From: Candidatus Sulfopaludibacter sp. SbA3
GTDB taxonomy: Bacteria; Pseudomonadota; Alphaproteobacteria; Caulobacterales; Hyphomonadaceae
Direction of reading: 5' to 3'
DNA length: 38,307 nt
NCBI GenBank assembly: GCA_945913285.1
Contig: CAMEDD010000023.1
Coordinates: forward strand, 1-38,307
A program made the translations under genes and the position numbers. Of this stretch, positions 1 to 8,635 are shown piece after piece (the first letter of the stretch is position 1; every line of letters begins with the position of its first letter). The notes beneath the pieces are model-generated. The model was not told where the DNA came from and did no database searches. It saw only the letters and a list, made by a program, of their open reading frames with translations.

Positions 1-148
1 TTCAGGTGCTGGCCTATAACCTCAAGAGGATGATCGCCATCTTCGGAACTGGCCCGCTCATCAGGGCAATCGCCTGATCAGAACTCGCTGCCGGCGACAG
101 ATCACCACGCACGAGAAGTCAGCGCGTTTTTACACAGCCTCGGCCAAA
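1..148 (+). mobile_element. 3' end of an insertion sequence (IS1182/IS5-like DDE transposase tail)
   Basis: The first 77 bases read in one frame as the last 24 residues of a protein ending at TGA 75-77 (QVLAYNLKRMIAIFG, then TGPLIRAIA). This resembles the C-terminal helix of IS1182/IS5-type DDE transposases, whose tails commonly read LAYNLKR followed by an I-L-G segment. The rest of the transposase lies outside the window. The 70 bases after the stop hold no gene. They include a stretch ending in tttttacacagcctcggcc (about 128-146) that looks like an IS terminal inverted repeat, but the left end and any target duplication cannot be seen. The element ends about 30 bp from the stop codon of the neighbouring peptidase gene. 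The family call rests on a short tail and is tentative. Confidence 0.55.
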
Positions 149-175
149 AGACGCCTCATGACCGAGCCCCGGCCC

Positions 176-2341
176 CTATTCCTTCGCCTCCGGAAACAGC
201 TGGCGTGCCAGATATGCGAACTCCAGCGCCGATCGTCTGGCGCGGGCGGTCTGATCCGCGGCGGCAGCGTGGCCGCCATCGATGTTCTCGAAGTAATAGA
301 ACGCCAGGCCCGCTTCCTCGAACCGCTTCGCCATCTTGCGGGCATGGCCCGGATGCACCCGGTCATCCTTCGTCGAGGTCACGAAGAAGGGGGTCGGATA
401 CGGCCGGGACGCGTCGAAGTTCTGGTAGGGCGAGATTTTCTCGAGGAAGGCGCGCTCTTCCGGAACGTCGGGCGAGCCGTACTCGCCGACCCAGGATGCG
501 CCCGCAAGCAGCAGGTGGTAGCGCAGCATGTCGAGCAGCGGCACCTGCACGACAACCGCGTTCCACAGGTCCGGCCGCTGGTTCAGCATCACGCCCATCA
601 GCAGGCCGCCATTGGAGCCGCCCTGGATGCCGAGATGTTCGGGCGACGTGATCTTCTTCCCGATCAGGTCTTCCGCGACGGCGATGAAGTCATCATAGAT
701 GCGCTGGCGATTGGTCTTCAGACCTGCCTGGTGCCAGTTCGGCCCGAACTCGCCGCCGCCCCGGATATTGGCGAGCACATAGGCCCCGCCCTGCTCCAGC
801 CAGTTGCGCCCCATCACGGCGCTATAGGCCGGGTTCATCGAGACCTGGAAACCGCCATAACCATAGAGCAGCGTCGGCGTCTTGCCGTCCAGCCTGATGT
901 CTTCGCGGTGCACGATGAAATAAGGTACTTTCGTTGCGTCCTTCGATGTCGCAAAGAACTGCTCGACCTTGAGGCCCGCCGTATCGAACTTCGCCGGCAG
1001 GCTCTTCAGCGGCGTTACGGCGCCGGTCGCGATGTCATAGCTGAGCAGCGACGAGGGCGTTAGGAAGTCCTCGTAGTTGAGGAACACGGCCGTCTCGTCC
1101 TCGTTCGCGAAGGCAATGCCGACCTGGCCTGCGCCGGGCAACTCAACGGGCTTGGTTGTCCACCCGCCTGCGGATGGCTCGAGGCGGAGCACCTTGCCGG
1201 TGACATTGTCGCTGATCGCGAGCAGTGCCGCGCCCTTGGCGACCGCCACGCCGTCCACGGCCTGGGTCGCGGCCGGGCGGAAGACGAGGCCGACCTTCGG
1301 CAGTTTGCGCGTCTTGAGGAAGGCTTCAAGCTCGAAGGCGACGAGGTCGCCGGCCATGAAGGCATCCTGCCCTTGCGGCGCCCAGTCCTGCTGAAGCGAG
1401 AAGAGGAACTGCCCTTTGTAAATGCCGTTGACGGACACCATCGGCGGGATCGGCCACTGCACCGGCGCCGTCTCGCCCTCCGGGAACCAGAAATAATTCT
1501 GTGTAAAGAAGGTCTCGGACTGCACGGCGCCTTCGAGGATGCGGCCATCCTCCAGTTCCATTGTCATCGGCCAGACGCCGACATCGGTTGGCTTGCCGCG
1601 GATGAGTTCGGCGGCGCTCTCCAGCGGCGCGCCGCGCGTCCAGCGCTTGACGACGAAGGGATAACCCGACTCCGTCAGCGTGCCCTCGCCCCAGTTGGTG
1701 GCCACCAGCACCGTGTCGCGCCCTGCCCAGGCGAGGCCCTGCTTGGCTTCCGGCGTGACAAATCCGCCGTCCACGAACGTCTTCGTCTCGAGATCGAACT
1801 CGCGGTTGACCACCGCATCCTTGCCGCCATCCGACAGCGACACGAGGCAGCTGTACTTGCCGCCGGCTTTCGGACGGAAACAGTCGGCGCCCTTGTACAC
1901 CCAGTTCTTGCCTTCATCGGCGGCCAGCTTGTCGAAGTCGAGAATGGTCTCCCAGACCGGCGTATCGCCACCATAGCTCGCCAGCGTCGTGCGGCGCCAG
2001 AGACCGCGAACATTCACATCATCCTGCCAGAAATTGTAGACGAGGCCGGCGCGCACCGTGCCGTAAGGGATCCGCTCACTGGAATTCAGCACATCAAGCG
2101 CCGCCTTCTCAAAACCGGCATAGCGCGGATCGGCCTCGAGTTCGGCCAGCGTTCGCGTGTTCTGCGCCGTCACCCATGCGAGCGCCCCAACCCCCTCGAC
2201 CTCTTCCAGCCACAGATGGGATTCGGCATCGAAAGTCGCAGTCGGGGTAGCCATGTTGGACGTCACATCAGTCTCCGGGTTGGGCACGTTGGCGCAGGCG
2301 GCCAGCGCAAGAGCGCTGAGCGAAGCAAGTATGAGGCGCAT
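176..2341 (-). CDS. S9A prolyl oligopeptidase family serine peptidase, lipoprotein
   Basis: Predicted periplasmic or outer-membrane-anchored serine peptidase of the prolyl oligopeptidase family, which cleaves short peptides after proline. Of 721 residues, the first 16 form a lipoprotein signal ending in LALAAC (lipid-attached Cys16). A beta-propeller region spans roughly 40-460. The C-terminal alpha/beta hydrolase domain has the nucleophile motif GGSNGG (Ser576), the acid in KDDRVH (Asp659/660) and the histidine in DGGH (His691). Full length for the family. It is followed downstream only by the IS remnant, so the gene looks intact although an element sits at its 3' side. The ATG at 2341 is chosen because it gives a complete lipoprotein signal. 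The family is certain from the motifs; the natural substrate is unknown. Confidence 0.93.
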   Translation of the reverse strand: MRLILASLSALALAACANVPNPETDVTSNMATPTATFDAESHLWLEEVEGVGALAWVTAQNTRTLAELEADPRYAGFEKAALDVLNSSERIPYGTVRAGLVYNFWQDDVNVRGLWRRTTLASYGGDTPVWETILDFDKLAADEGKNWVYKGADCFRPKAGGKYSCLVSLSDGGKDAVVNREFDLETKTFVDGGFVTPEAKQGLAWAGRDTVLVATNWGEGTLTESGYPFVVKRWTRGAPLESAAELIRGKPTDVGVWPMTMELEDGRILEGAVQSETFFTQNYFWFPEGETAPVQWPIPPMVSVNGIYKGQFLFSLQQDWAPQGQDAFMAGDLVAFELEAFLKTRKLPKVGLVFRPAATQAVDGVAVAKGAALLAISDNVTGKVLRLEPSAGGWTTKPVELPGAGQVGIAFANEDETAVFLNYEDFLTPSSLLSYDIATGAVTPLKSLPAKFDTAGLKVEQFFATSKDATKVPYFIVHREDIRLDGKTPTLLYGYGGFQVSMNPAYSAVMGRNWLEQGGAYVLANIRGGGEFGPNWHQAGLKTNRQRIYDDFIAVAEDLIGKKITSPEHLGIQGGSNGGLLMGVMLNQRPDLWNAVVVQVPLLDMLRYHLLLAGASWVGEYGSPDVPEERAFLEKISPYQNFDASRPYPTPFFVTSTKDDRVHPGHARKMAKRFEEAGLAFYYFENIDGGHAAAADQTARARRSALEFAYLARQLFPEAKE

Positions 2342-2388
2342 GGATACTCCTGGCAGGATTGTGTTTGGCCATTCCGGAACCTAGCGGT

Positions 2389-2970
2389 TCAGGGAAGCCG
2401 TTCAAGCGTGACCCGTTCGATCAGGATCCCGCGGCGCTTCTCCGGCACAACCGGCCGGATCGCAAAATAGTCGACGCCCGGTTCGGCGCCCTTCAGGGGT
2501 ACGTCATACTCGAAACTCAAATCGGTGAAACCGGGCTGCAGGGCGAAAACCTTCCAGCCGGACTCCCCGGCGCGCCCGGCCGAATAATTGGCCTTCACCT
2601 CCATTGCGCCCTGGTCGCCCGCCGGGCGCACGCGAATGGTGGCGCGGATCTTCCGGCCGGAGAACTGCACTTCCAGATCGGGCGCAAGCCGGAAATGCGG
2701 CCCGAGTTCAGGCGCATCTACGAGCGCGTCCGCATCCGCCTCCACTTGCAGCACGTAGCCGTTATCCCTTGTGCGCAACAGCCGCGTACGCGCCTCGCCG
2801 CCGGCAATGATCTTGTTGAGGTAGCGCCCGTCGATGACGATCCGGTCATAGTTGAGGCCGTCACCCGCCACAGCGCCGCTCGGCAGGCGGTTGATCCCCG
2901 GCTGCAGGGCCAGAAACACCATCATGATCGCGAGAAGGCCCGCCAGGGGAAAGAATAAGCGGTCGCGCAT
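2389..2970 (-). CDS. hypothetical membrane-anchored protein
   Basis: A 193-residue protein that I do not recognise. It starts MRDRLFFPLAG and has one hydrophobic segment at about residues 5-23, probably an uncleaved anchor or signal. The soluble part that follows is rich in beta-type sequence and should face the periplasm. The ATG at 2970 is preferred over the in-frame codon 36 bp upstream because a GGAGG ribosome-binding site lies 11 bp before it and it gives a clean N-terminal membrane segment. It stands 47 bp upstream of the S9 peptidase, in the same direction, so the two may be co-transcribed. It is divergent from the AGE-family gene; the 120-bp gap between them must hold both promoters. 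Confidence 0.65.
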   Translation of the reverse strand: MRDRLFFPLAGLLAIMMVFLALQPGINRLPSGAVAGDGLNYDRIVIDGRYLNKIIAGGEARTRLLRTRDNGYVLQVEADADALVDAPELGPHFRLAPDLEVQFSGRKIRATIRVRPAGDQGAMEVKANYSAGRAGESGWKVFALQPGFTDLSFEYDVPLKGAEPGVDYFAIRPVVPEKRRGILIERVTLERLP

Positions 2971-3090
2971 GTCTGGCAGGTCCTCCGAAACGGCCCGGCT
3001 GGCCAAGCCCGGATGCTCCTGTTAGCAGGGTCGCACGCCGATTGGCGAGCCATTTGCGCCGAAGAGCTGCTGCACGGAGGGGGCAACCGA

Positions 3091-4233
3091 ATGTCGACGA
3101 ACGCGCTTCGCCGCCGTGCCAAGGAAGCCCGGCTGTGGCTGACTGAAAGCTGTTTCCCGCTCTGGGCCGAACATGGCCTGACATCCGCCGGCCTGTTCCC
3201 CGAAGTCCTTTCGCTCAGTCATGACGATCTGGCACGCGAGACGACCCGCGTACGCGTCCAGGCCCGCCAGACCTACGTCTTCACTGAAGCCTGGCGGATG
3301 GGGTGGAAGCGCGACAGTGTCGCCCGGCTTGTGCAGTCCGGCGTGTCGATCCTGACAAGCCGCGCGCTTGCGCCGTCCGGTCTTCCGGGGCGCGTGCTGG
3401 ACGCCAGGCGCGGCACGCTCGCCGACGCTTCCGCCGATCTCTATGACACGGCCTTCGTGCTGTTCGCCCTGGCCGAAGCTGCGCGCGGGCCGCTCTCCCC
3501 GGCGGTGCCGATCGCCGCAGCGCAACAGATTCTCGGCGCTCTGGACCGGCTGGCGCGCGACGCGGTGCATGGCGGTTACGCCGAAGCGCTGCCGGCCCCG
3601 GCCACGCGGCTTCAGAACCCGCATATGCACCTGCTCGAAGCCTGCCTGTCCCTGCACCGTGCAGACCGCGAGGGCGGCCACCTCGCCCGCGCGTCGGAGA
3701 TGGTTTCCCTGTTCGAGACGAAGTTCACCGCCGGCCCCGGCGGCCTGCTGGGCGAACGCTTCAAGGCCGACTGGTCCGAGCCGGACGGCGAGACCGCAAC
3801 CCTCGTGGAGCCCGGTCATCAGTTCGAATGGGTCTGGCTTCTGCACACCTGGTCACGCCTCGCCCGGAAGCCCCTGCCCGAGGCCGCAGCGCGCCTCTAT
3901 GCGTTCGGCCTGTCCGCGCTGGATGAAGCGGGTCGCGCCTGCCAGGAAGTCACCCGCACCGGCGCGCCGCATGATCCCTCCCGGCGCACCTGGCCGCAAA
4001 CCGAAGCGCTCAAAGCCCACCTCGCGATGTACGAGCAGCGCGGCGAGGCCCGACATGCTGGCGCCGCCTGCCGCAGTTTCGATGTGCTGATGGACGAGTT
4101 CCTCACCGAGGACGGCGGCTGGATCGACCATTTCGCCGTCGATGGCAGCGTCCTCGCCAAGGACATGCCGGCCTCCACCGGTTACCATGTCGTCCTCGCC
4201 CTCGCTGAACTCATCCGCGTGATGGATGCTTGA
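3091..4233 (+). CDS. AGE-family sugar epimerase/isomerase (mannose-6-phosphate isomerase-like)
   Basis: A 380-residue cytoplasmic protein of the N-acylglucosamine 2-epimerase fold (an alpha6/alpha6 barrel), whose members isomerise or epimerise free or phosphorylated sugars. Family motifs are visible: RVRVQARQTYVF near the N-terminus, HMHLLEA mid-protein, GHQFEWVWLL in the second half and a C-terminal GYHVVLALAEL. These supply the conserved Arg, His and Glu residues of the active-site cavity. The ATG at 3091 is chosen because a strong purine-rich site (ggaggggg) lies just upstream; the longer in-frame reading from 3013 lacks family sequence. It is followed 61 bp later by gpmA on the same strand, which suits a role in hexose-phosphate supply. 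The exact sugar cannot be told from sequence. Confidence 0.85.
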   Translation: MSTNALRRRAKEARLWLTESCFPLWAEHGLTSAGLFPEVLSLSHDDLARETTRVRVQARQTYVFTEAWRMGWKRDSVARLVQSGVSILTSRALAPSGLPGRVLDARRGTLADASADLYDTAFVLFALAEAARGPLSPAVPIAAAQQILGALDRLARDAVHGGYAEALPAPATRLQNPHMHLLEACLSLHRADREGGHLARASEMVSLFETKFTAGPGGLLGERFKADWSEPDGETATLVEPGHQFEWVWLLHTWSRLARKPLPEAAARLYAFGLSALDEAGRACQEVTRTGAPHDPSRRTWPQTEALKAHLAMYEQRGEARHAGAACRSFDVLMDEFLTEDGGWIDHFAVDGSVLAKDMPASTGYHVVLALAELIRVMDA

Positions 4234-4294
4234 AATCACAAGGATTTGCGGCACATAACCCGGCGAGTTTCCCGCCTTTACCTTCAGGACCTGC

Positions 4295-5008
4295 ATGACC
4301 AAGCTCGCTCTCATCCGCCACGGGCAATCCGCCTGGAACCTCGAAAACCGTTTCACGGGCTGGTGGGACGCCGACCTGACCGCGCAGGGCGAAGCCGAAG
4401 CGCGTGCCTCCGGCCAGCTGCTCAGCGAAACCGGCGCGGATTTCCGCTTTGCGTTCACCAGCGTCCAGACCCGCGCGATCCGCACGCTCTGGCTGGCGCT
4501 GACGGAAATGAAGCGCGTCTGGATTCCGGTCGAGAAACACTGGCGCCTGAATGAGCGTCACTATGGCGGCCTGACGGGCCTCGACAAGGCCGAGACCGCC
4601 GCCAAGCACGGCGAGGAACAGGTACACATCTGGCGCCGCAGCTATGACATTCCGCCGCCGCCGCTGGAGCCCGGCTCGGAATTCGACCTGGCGAGCGACC
4701 CGCGCTATCGCGGCCTGGATATTCCGGACACGGAAAGCCTGAAGACGACTCTGGAACGCGTGCTCCCCTATTGGCAGGACCGGATCGCGCCGGTGCTCGC
4801 GAACGGTGACGATGTGCTGATCGCGGCCCATGGAAACTCCCTGCGCGCTCTGGTGAAACACCTCTTCAACGTGCCCGACGAGACGATCACCGAGATCGAG
4901 ATCCCGACGGGCAATCCGCTGCTCATTGAACTCGACAAGACACTAAAGCCGGCTTCGGTGCGCTACCTCGACGCCGCGCGCGCCAAACCGCTGCCCGCGC
5001 TCCCTTGA
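4295..5008 (+). CDS. gpmA: 2,3-bisphosphoglycerate-dependent phosphoglycerate mutase
   Basis: Interconverts 3- and 2-phosphoglycerate in glycolysis and gluconeogenesis through a phosphohistidine intermediate. The 237-residue protein opens with the signature [10 protein letters not shown] (catalytic His9) followed by NRFTGWWD. It also has the ERHYGGLTG motif and the second histidine in AAHGNSLRA, all typical of the dPGM class. Length is close to the bacterial norm of about 230-250. The ATG at 4295 directly begins the conserved [10 protein letters not shown]. The stop overlaps the TTG start of the next gene (ttga), which suggests translational coupling with the small deaminase. Confidence 0.97.
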   Translation: MTKLALIRHGQSAWNLENRFTGWWDADLTAQGEAEARASGQLLSETGADFRFAFTSVQTRAIRTLWLALTEMKRVWIPVEKHWRLNERHYGGLTGLDKAETAAKHGEEQVHIWRRSYDIPPPPLEPGSEFDLASDPRYRGLDIPDTESLKTTLERVLPYWQDRIAPVLANGDDVLIAAHGNSLRALVKHLFNVPDETITEIEIPTGNPLLIELDKTLKPASVRYLDAARAKPLPALP

Positions 5009-5484
5009 GCGCCGCCCCGTCCCGGCGCCGCGACCGCCGCCTGATGGGCCGGGCGCTGGCGCTCGCAGGCCTGAACCATGGACTGACGGGCAAGAACCCG
5101 TCCGTCGGCTGCGTGATCACGGACGCGCACGGGCACATCATCGGCGAAGGCGTCACCGGCAAGGGCGGGCGTCCGCACGCAGAAGAAACCGCGCTTCAGG
5201 AAGCCGGCGCGGGCGCACGGGGCGGAACGGCCTATGTCACACTCGAGCCCTGCCGCGAACGCTCCAGCGGCATGGCGTCCTGCTCGAGCGGGCTGGTCAG
5301 CGCCGGCATAGCGCGCGTCGTCATTGCGATTGAAGACCCGCACCCGACCGCGCGTGACGGTATAGCGGTGCTGCGCGAGGCCGGCGTGCGCGTCGAGACC
5401 GGCCGGGGCGAGGCCCGCGCGGCGCGCCTCTATGCCTGGTTCTTTGGCAGCGTCCCGGCCTCACGCGCCACGCGCAGCAAATGA
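5005..5484 (+). CDS. stand-alone RibD-like pyrimidine deaminase domain
   Basis: A 159-residue protein matching only the N-terminal deaminase half of RibD, which deaminates a pyrimidine intermediate of riboflavin synthesis. Visible are NPSVGCVI, the zinc-ligand/catalytic motif [10 protein letters not shown], and LEPC with a second Cys ten residues on. In canonical RibD the zinc loop reads PC-x-H-x-G-x-T-P-P-C with the Cys residues nine apart; here it is [12 protein letters not shown], one residue longer and lacking the His-x-Gly. The reading frame stops just where the reductase domain would begin (LYAWFF is the usual linker position). The start is TTG, overlapping the gpmA stop. Its last 55 bp overlap the 3' end of the convergent glycosyltransferase. 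It could be a truncated ribD paralogue or a deaminase with a new substrate. Confidence 0.75.
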   Translation: MSAAPSRRRDRRLMGRALALAGLNHGLTGKNPSVGCVITDAHGHIIGEGVTGKGGRPHAEETALQEAGAGARGGTAYVTLEPCRERSSGMASCSSGLVSAGIARVVIAIEDPHPTARDGIAVLREAGVRVETGRGEARAARLYAWFFGSVPASRATRSK

Positions 5485-6566
5485 TCCTGCAGTTTGCGTG
5501 ACTGGCGAGCGAGATTGAACTCCGCCAGCGCCAGGGCGCGGCCCTTTCGGCCCATCTCAAGCGTTGCTTCCGGGTCGGCTATAAGCCTTCCGATCCTGTC
5601 TGCCAGCGCTTCGGCATCGTTCTCCTCAACGAGGTAGCCTGTCTCGTCGTCGCGAACACATTCCGGAATGCCCGCGTGCCGTGTCGCCGCCAGCGCGCAT
5701 CCGGACAGCATAGCTTCGATACAGACGAGCGGCAGGCCTTCGGCGTCACCCGATGGCGCGCGCTTCGACGGAACACAGACAATCATCGCCTCGGCAAGAT
5801 GGCGCGGCATCTCGTCCGCCGCAATCCATCCCGGCAATTCGGCGACAACGCCTGCCGCCCTGAGTTCGGCGACCAAAGGCGCCCTCAGTTCGCCGTCGCC
5901 AAGCAGGCGAACGCGCCAGCCCGCCAGCGCCGGGCCCAGCCGCGCCAGCGCTCCGATCAGCGTGTCGATCCCCTTCTTGGATGTCCACCGACCAGCAAAC
6001 AGGATGATCTTCTGTTTCACACCAGGCTGAAACTGCTCGGGATCGGCGGTATTGTGATGCACGATCATCTTGTTTTCCGGACAACCCTTCGCGGCCAGCT
6101 CGCGCTGGAGAAAGTCCGAACACGGAAGGATCAGCGCTGCCTCGCGCCAGAGCGCTTCCCGCCGCCGGTTGTAAACCCGCAGCAGGCCATCACGCGTATT
6201 ACTGTGCTTCGTCGCGTCGCCGCCATAATAGGTAACCACCAGCGGCAAGCCGAGTTGGCGAGCAATCGGCAAGGCATAGGCGCCGGACTTTCCAAAACTG
6301 GCATGGATCGCCACCGGCTTGGAGCGCGCGAGTGCATTCTTCAGGCGTGCCGACACGATCCCGAACTGCTTGAAACCCGCCTCGCCCGTCAGCCCGTGCA
6401 ATGCGCCGAGCGCGAGCAGGTTCGCGCCGGCGGGCCCGGGCCCGCGAACATCATGCCCCGCATAGACCGGCGTCAGAGCATCGAACGCGCGGTAACCGCG
6501 AACGATGAAACTCTCCGATGGCGTGAAAAGTGTGTCGGCATAGGCGAGGAAGTTGTGCGAGTTCAT
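5430..6566 (-). CDS. GT4-family (group 1) glycosyltransferase
   Basis: A 378-residue GT-B-fold glycosyltransferase, probably cytoplasmic and acting on a lipid-linked or surface glycan. The N-terminal domain begins with LAYADTLFTPSESFI, usual for this subgroup. The C-terminal domain holds the nucleotide-sugar site with ILFAGRWTSKKGIDTLI and the E-x7-E motif in EGLPLVCIEAM. The sugar donor and acceptor cannot be assigned. The ATG at 6566 directly follows a decayed second glycosyltransferase on the same strand (6621-7430), so the pair were probably once a two-gene unit. Its stop lies inside the convergent deaminase gene (55 bp shared). Confidence 0.9.
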   Translation of the reverse strand: MNSHNFLAYADTLFTPSESFIVRGYRAFDALTPVYAGHDVRGPGPAGANLLALGALHGLTGEAGFKQFGIVSARLKNALARSKPVAIHASFGKSGAYALPIARQLGLPLVVTYYGGDATKHSNTRDGLLRVYNRRREALWREAALILPCSDFLQRELAAKGCPENKMIVHHNTADPEQFQPGVKQKIILFAGRWTSKKGIDTLIGALARLGPALAGWRVRLLGDGELRAPLVAELRAAGVVAELPGWIAADEMPRHLAEAMIVCVPSKRAPSGDAEGLPLVCIEAMLSGCALAATRHAGIPECVRDDETGYLVEENDAEALADRIGRLIADPEATLEMGRKGRALALAEFNLARQSRKLQDHLLRVAREAGTLPKNQA

Positions 6567-6620
6567 GCTGATCCAGGCTGTGTTCGGCCCTCTTGTCGGT
6601 ATGGGAGCGCGGCCGGGAAA

Positions 6621-7430
6621 TCAAGTGGCCGGACCCACTGCGCCGGCGGCGATAAGCAGCCGCCCGGCGGCCCGGGCATCGACGCTCTCCGTCCCGAACG
6701 GTTCGTATCGGGACGGAAAGGCCACGATAGCACATGCCGCCAGCAGCGCGCGGACATTGCGCCAACTGAGGATCCTGACGCGGAAACCGAGACCCAGCCG
6801 AGACGCGTGCGGTTTCCGGTCCGCCTCAAGCGGCCCCTCCCCCGCGATCCGGACATGCAGGTCCGGCAACCGGGCTGTCGCATCAAGCAGCGTATCAACC
6901 CCCTCTTTTGCATGCAGGCGCCAGCGCGACCGCGATACCCTCCGGCGTCGACAGGCTTTCGAACGCTACGGGCTCGGCGCCCTGAAAATCCGCATACGTA
7001 TGAATAATGCCGCTTCGCCCCTCGCTGAAGCCCTGCTCACGGATATGCCGCAGCAGATCAATCGTCAGGCCAACATGCCACCCGCAGTTCCGGAACCGGC
7101 GAGCTTGTAATAGCCGCCCTACACTCCGACGGACCGCGCGCGGTGCCCGGCCGGGGCAAACTGGCCCGCGCGGCCCATCCAGGGTTCGATCACGTCCGGT
7201 TTGAACGTACTGATCGCGTCCGCAAACACCGGTCGGGCCGGGAACGGCCAGGTTGTGTTGAAGCTCGCGGTATCGACGCCAATTCCCGCCGCGCTGAACG
7301 TGCCGGAGCGGAACGTGTTTCCGGGCCGCGTCACCACAGGCTGGGCAAAGCCCGCTCCGGAGAGCGCCAACACGGATTCCAGCATGATGTTCCCGGCGCC
7401 GCCCTCGTCTGCGCCCGCCATCACACGCAT
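6621..7430 (-). pseudogene. decayed GT4 glycosyltransferase
   Basis: Reading the minus strand, glycosyltransferase sequence continues through three frames. From about 7430 one frame gives MRVMAGADEGGAG and FKPDVIEPWMGRAGQFAP, and stops at TAG 7119-7121. The next codons give GGYYKL, then sequence resumes in another frame (WHVGLTIDLLRHIREQGF, then GIIHTYADFQGAEPVAF, about 7085-6925). Near 6920 a one-base slip moves it to a third frame reading RLHAKEGVDTLL, HVRIAGEGPL and PSRYEPFGTESVDA. It ends at TGA 6621-6623, before a normal C-terminus. So there are at least one nonsense codon, two frameshifts and a truncated end, while family motifs stay in the correct order. Sequencing error is unlikely to explain all the lesions. 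No intact copy is seen. Confidence 0.85.
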
Positions 7431-7579
7431 CACGCGTAGCAACGTCTCCTGCCCGCTATCTCTTTGCGGGCTTTGCCCGTTGCGCCTGCGATTAGCGGGG
7501 ACCGCGCGCACGGGCAAACTCCGCTTGGCAGTGCTGTCCGAACTGCCTAGACAGGCGCGAACACAGGACCGGTGATCTG

Positions 7580-8572
7580 ATGGCCGAATATCGCCTCTTC
7601 GGGGCAGAGACGTCTCCCTACTCGCTCAAGGTGAGGTCGGCCTTGCGTTACAAGGGGATCGACTTCGAGTGGATCGCGCGCTCGGCCAGAAATGAGGCAG
7701 AGTTCCGCAAGAGCGCGGCAACCCCGACCGTGCCGCTGCTCATCAGTCCGGCGCAGCCGCCGGCCCAGGATTCGACGCTGATCCTCGCCGCGCTCGAGCG
7801 CACGCATCCCGAACCCCCGGCCCGGCCCGATGCACCCGCCGCCGCTGCCGTCGCGGTGATCCTTGAAGACTATGGCGACGAGTGGCTGAACAAGTGCATG
7901 TTCCATCAGCGCTGGGGCCAGCAGCCGGACCGTGACGCGGCAGCCTTGCGTGTGCTGATCCAGCTGAATGACGGCAAGCGCCCGCGCACTTACAAGGCCC
8001 CGTCCAAGCAGATCGCAGCGCGCATGCTGGCCCGCCTGCCCCTTGTCGGGGCGGAGCCGGGCAACGCCGCTGCGCTCGAGAATTCCTACAAGCGCTTTGC
8101 CCTCCGGTTGAACGCGCACCTTCAGAACCAACTCTTCATCTTCGGCGGCCGCCCGAGCGCGGCGGACTTTTCCATTGCCGGGCAGTTCCAGCAAATGCTG
8201 ACCGATCCGACACCGGCCGCCTGGCTGAAGGAACGCGCGCCGTTCGTGGTTGCCTGGTGCGGGTTCATGGATGATCCGAAAGCCTCCGGCCCGTTTGCAG
8301 AATTCGCCGCGCTGTCGCCGACGTTGCTGGCGGTATTCGAAACCGAAGTTTCGCGCACCTACTTGCCCTGGGCCTTCGCGAACGCGGCGAGCGCGGCGCA
8401 GGGCAAGAAGCGCTTCTCGGTCACGCTTGATGACGGCGCCTTCGATCAGGCGACACAATCCTACGCCGCGCGGGCCTTTGCGGCGGTGAAGTCGGGCCTT
8501 GCTTCGCTCACCGACGACGCCGAGCTGACCGCGTTCCTCGATGCAGCCGGGGCGAGCGCGTTCCTTCGCTAA
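7580..8572 (+). CDS. glutathione S-transferase family protein
   Basis: A 330-residue protein with an N-terminal thioredoxin-like GST domain: LFGAETSPYSLKVRSALR carries the SPYSxKVR glutathione-site pattern, TVPLL holds the cis-proline, and DST is the Glu/Asp-Ser gamma-glutamyl-binding pair (here Asp-Ser). A helical C-terminal domain follows (about 90-250, with SAADFSIAGQ). The protein is about 100 residues longer than ordinary GSTs; the tail from about 260 on has no feature I recognise. The role could be detoxification or glutathione-dependent reduction; substrates are unknown. It stands alone on its strand, upstream of the convergent hsp20 gene. The 149-bp gap before it should contain its promoter, but I see no clear -35/-10. 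Confidence 0.83.
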   Translation: MAEYRLFGAETSPYSLKVRSALRYKGIDFEWIARSARNEAEFRKSAATPTVPLLISPAQPPAQDSTLILAALERTHPEPPARPDAPAAAAVAVILEDYGDEWLNKCMFHQRWGQQPDRDAAALRVLIQLNDGKRPRTYKAPSKQIAARMLARLPLVGAEPGNAAALENSYKRFALRLNAHLQNQLFIFGGRPSAADFSIAGQFQQMLTDPTPAAWLKERAPFVVAWCGFMDDPKASGPFAEFAALSPTLLAVFETEVSRTYLPWAFANAASAAQGKKRFSVTLDDGAFDQATQSYAARAFAAVKSGLASLTDDAELTAFLDAAGASAFLR

Positions 8573-8575
8573 GAC

Positions 8576-8605
8576 AAAAACCCCCCAAGCGAAGGGCTGC
8601 GGGGG
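8576..8605 (-). terminator. Rho-independent terminator of hsp20
   Basis: On the minus strand, 30 bp past the heat-shock gene's stop, a run of five C and a run of six G flank a short loop that contains an inner AGC/GCT pair. The stem is followed immediately by TTTTT (aaaaa at 8576-8580 on the plus strand). It lies between the convergent GST and hsp20 genes and fits termination of the hsp20 transcript. Confidence 0.7.
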
Positions 8606-8635
8606 CTCGTCAGTGAACGGAGAATGACGCGTTGA

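Noticed and set aside
5676-7007. 443-codon plus-strand frame opposite the glycosyltransferases
   Set aside because: Antisense shadow: both minus-strand genes show clear GT4 motifs over the same DNA.
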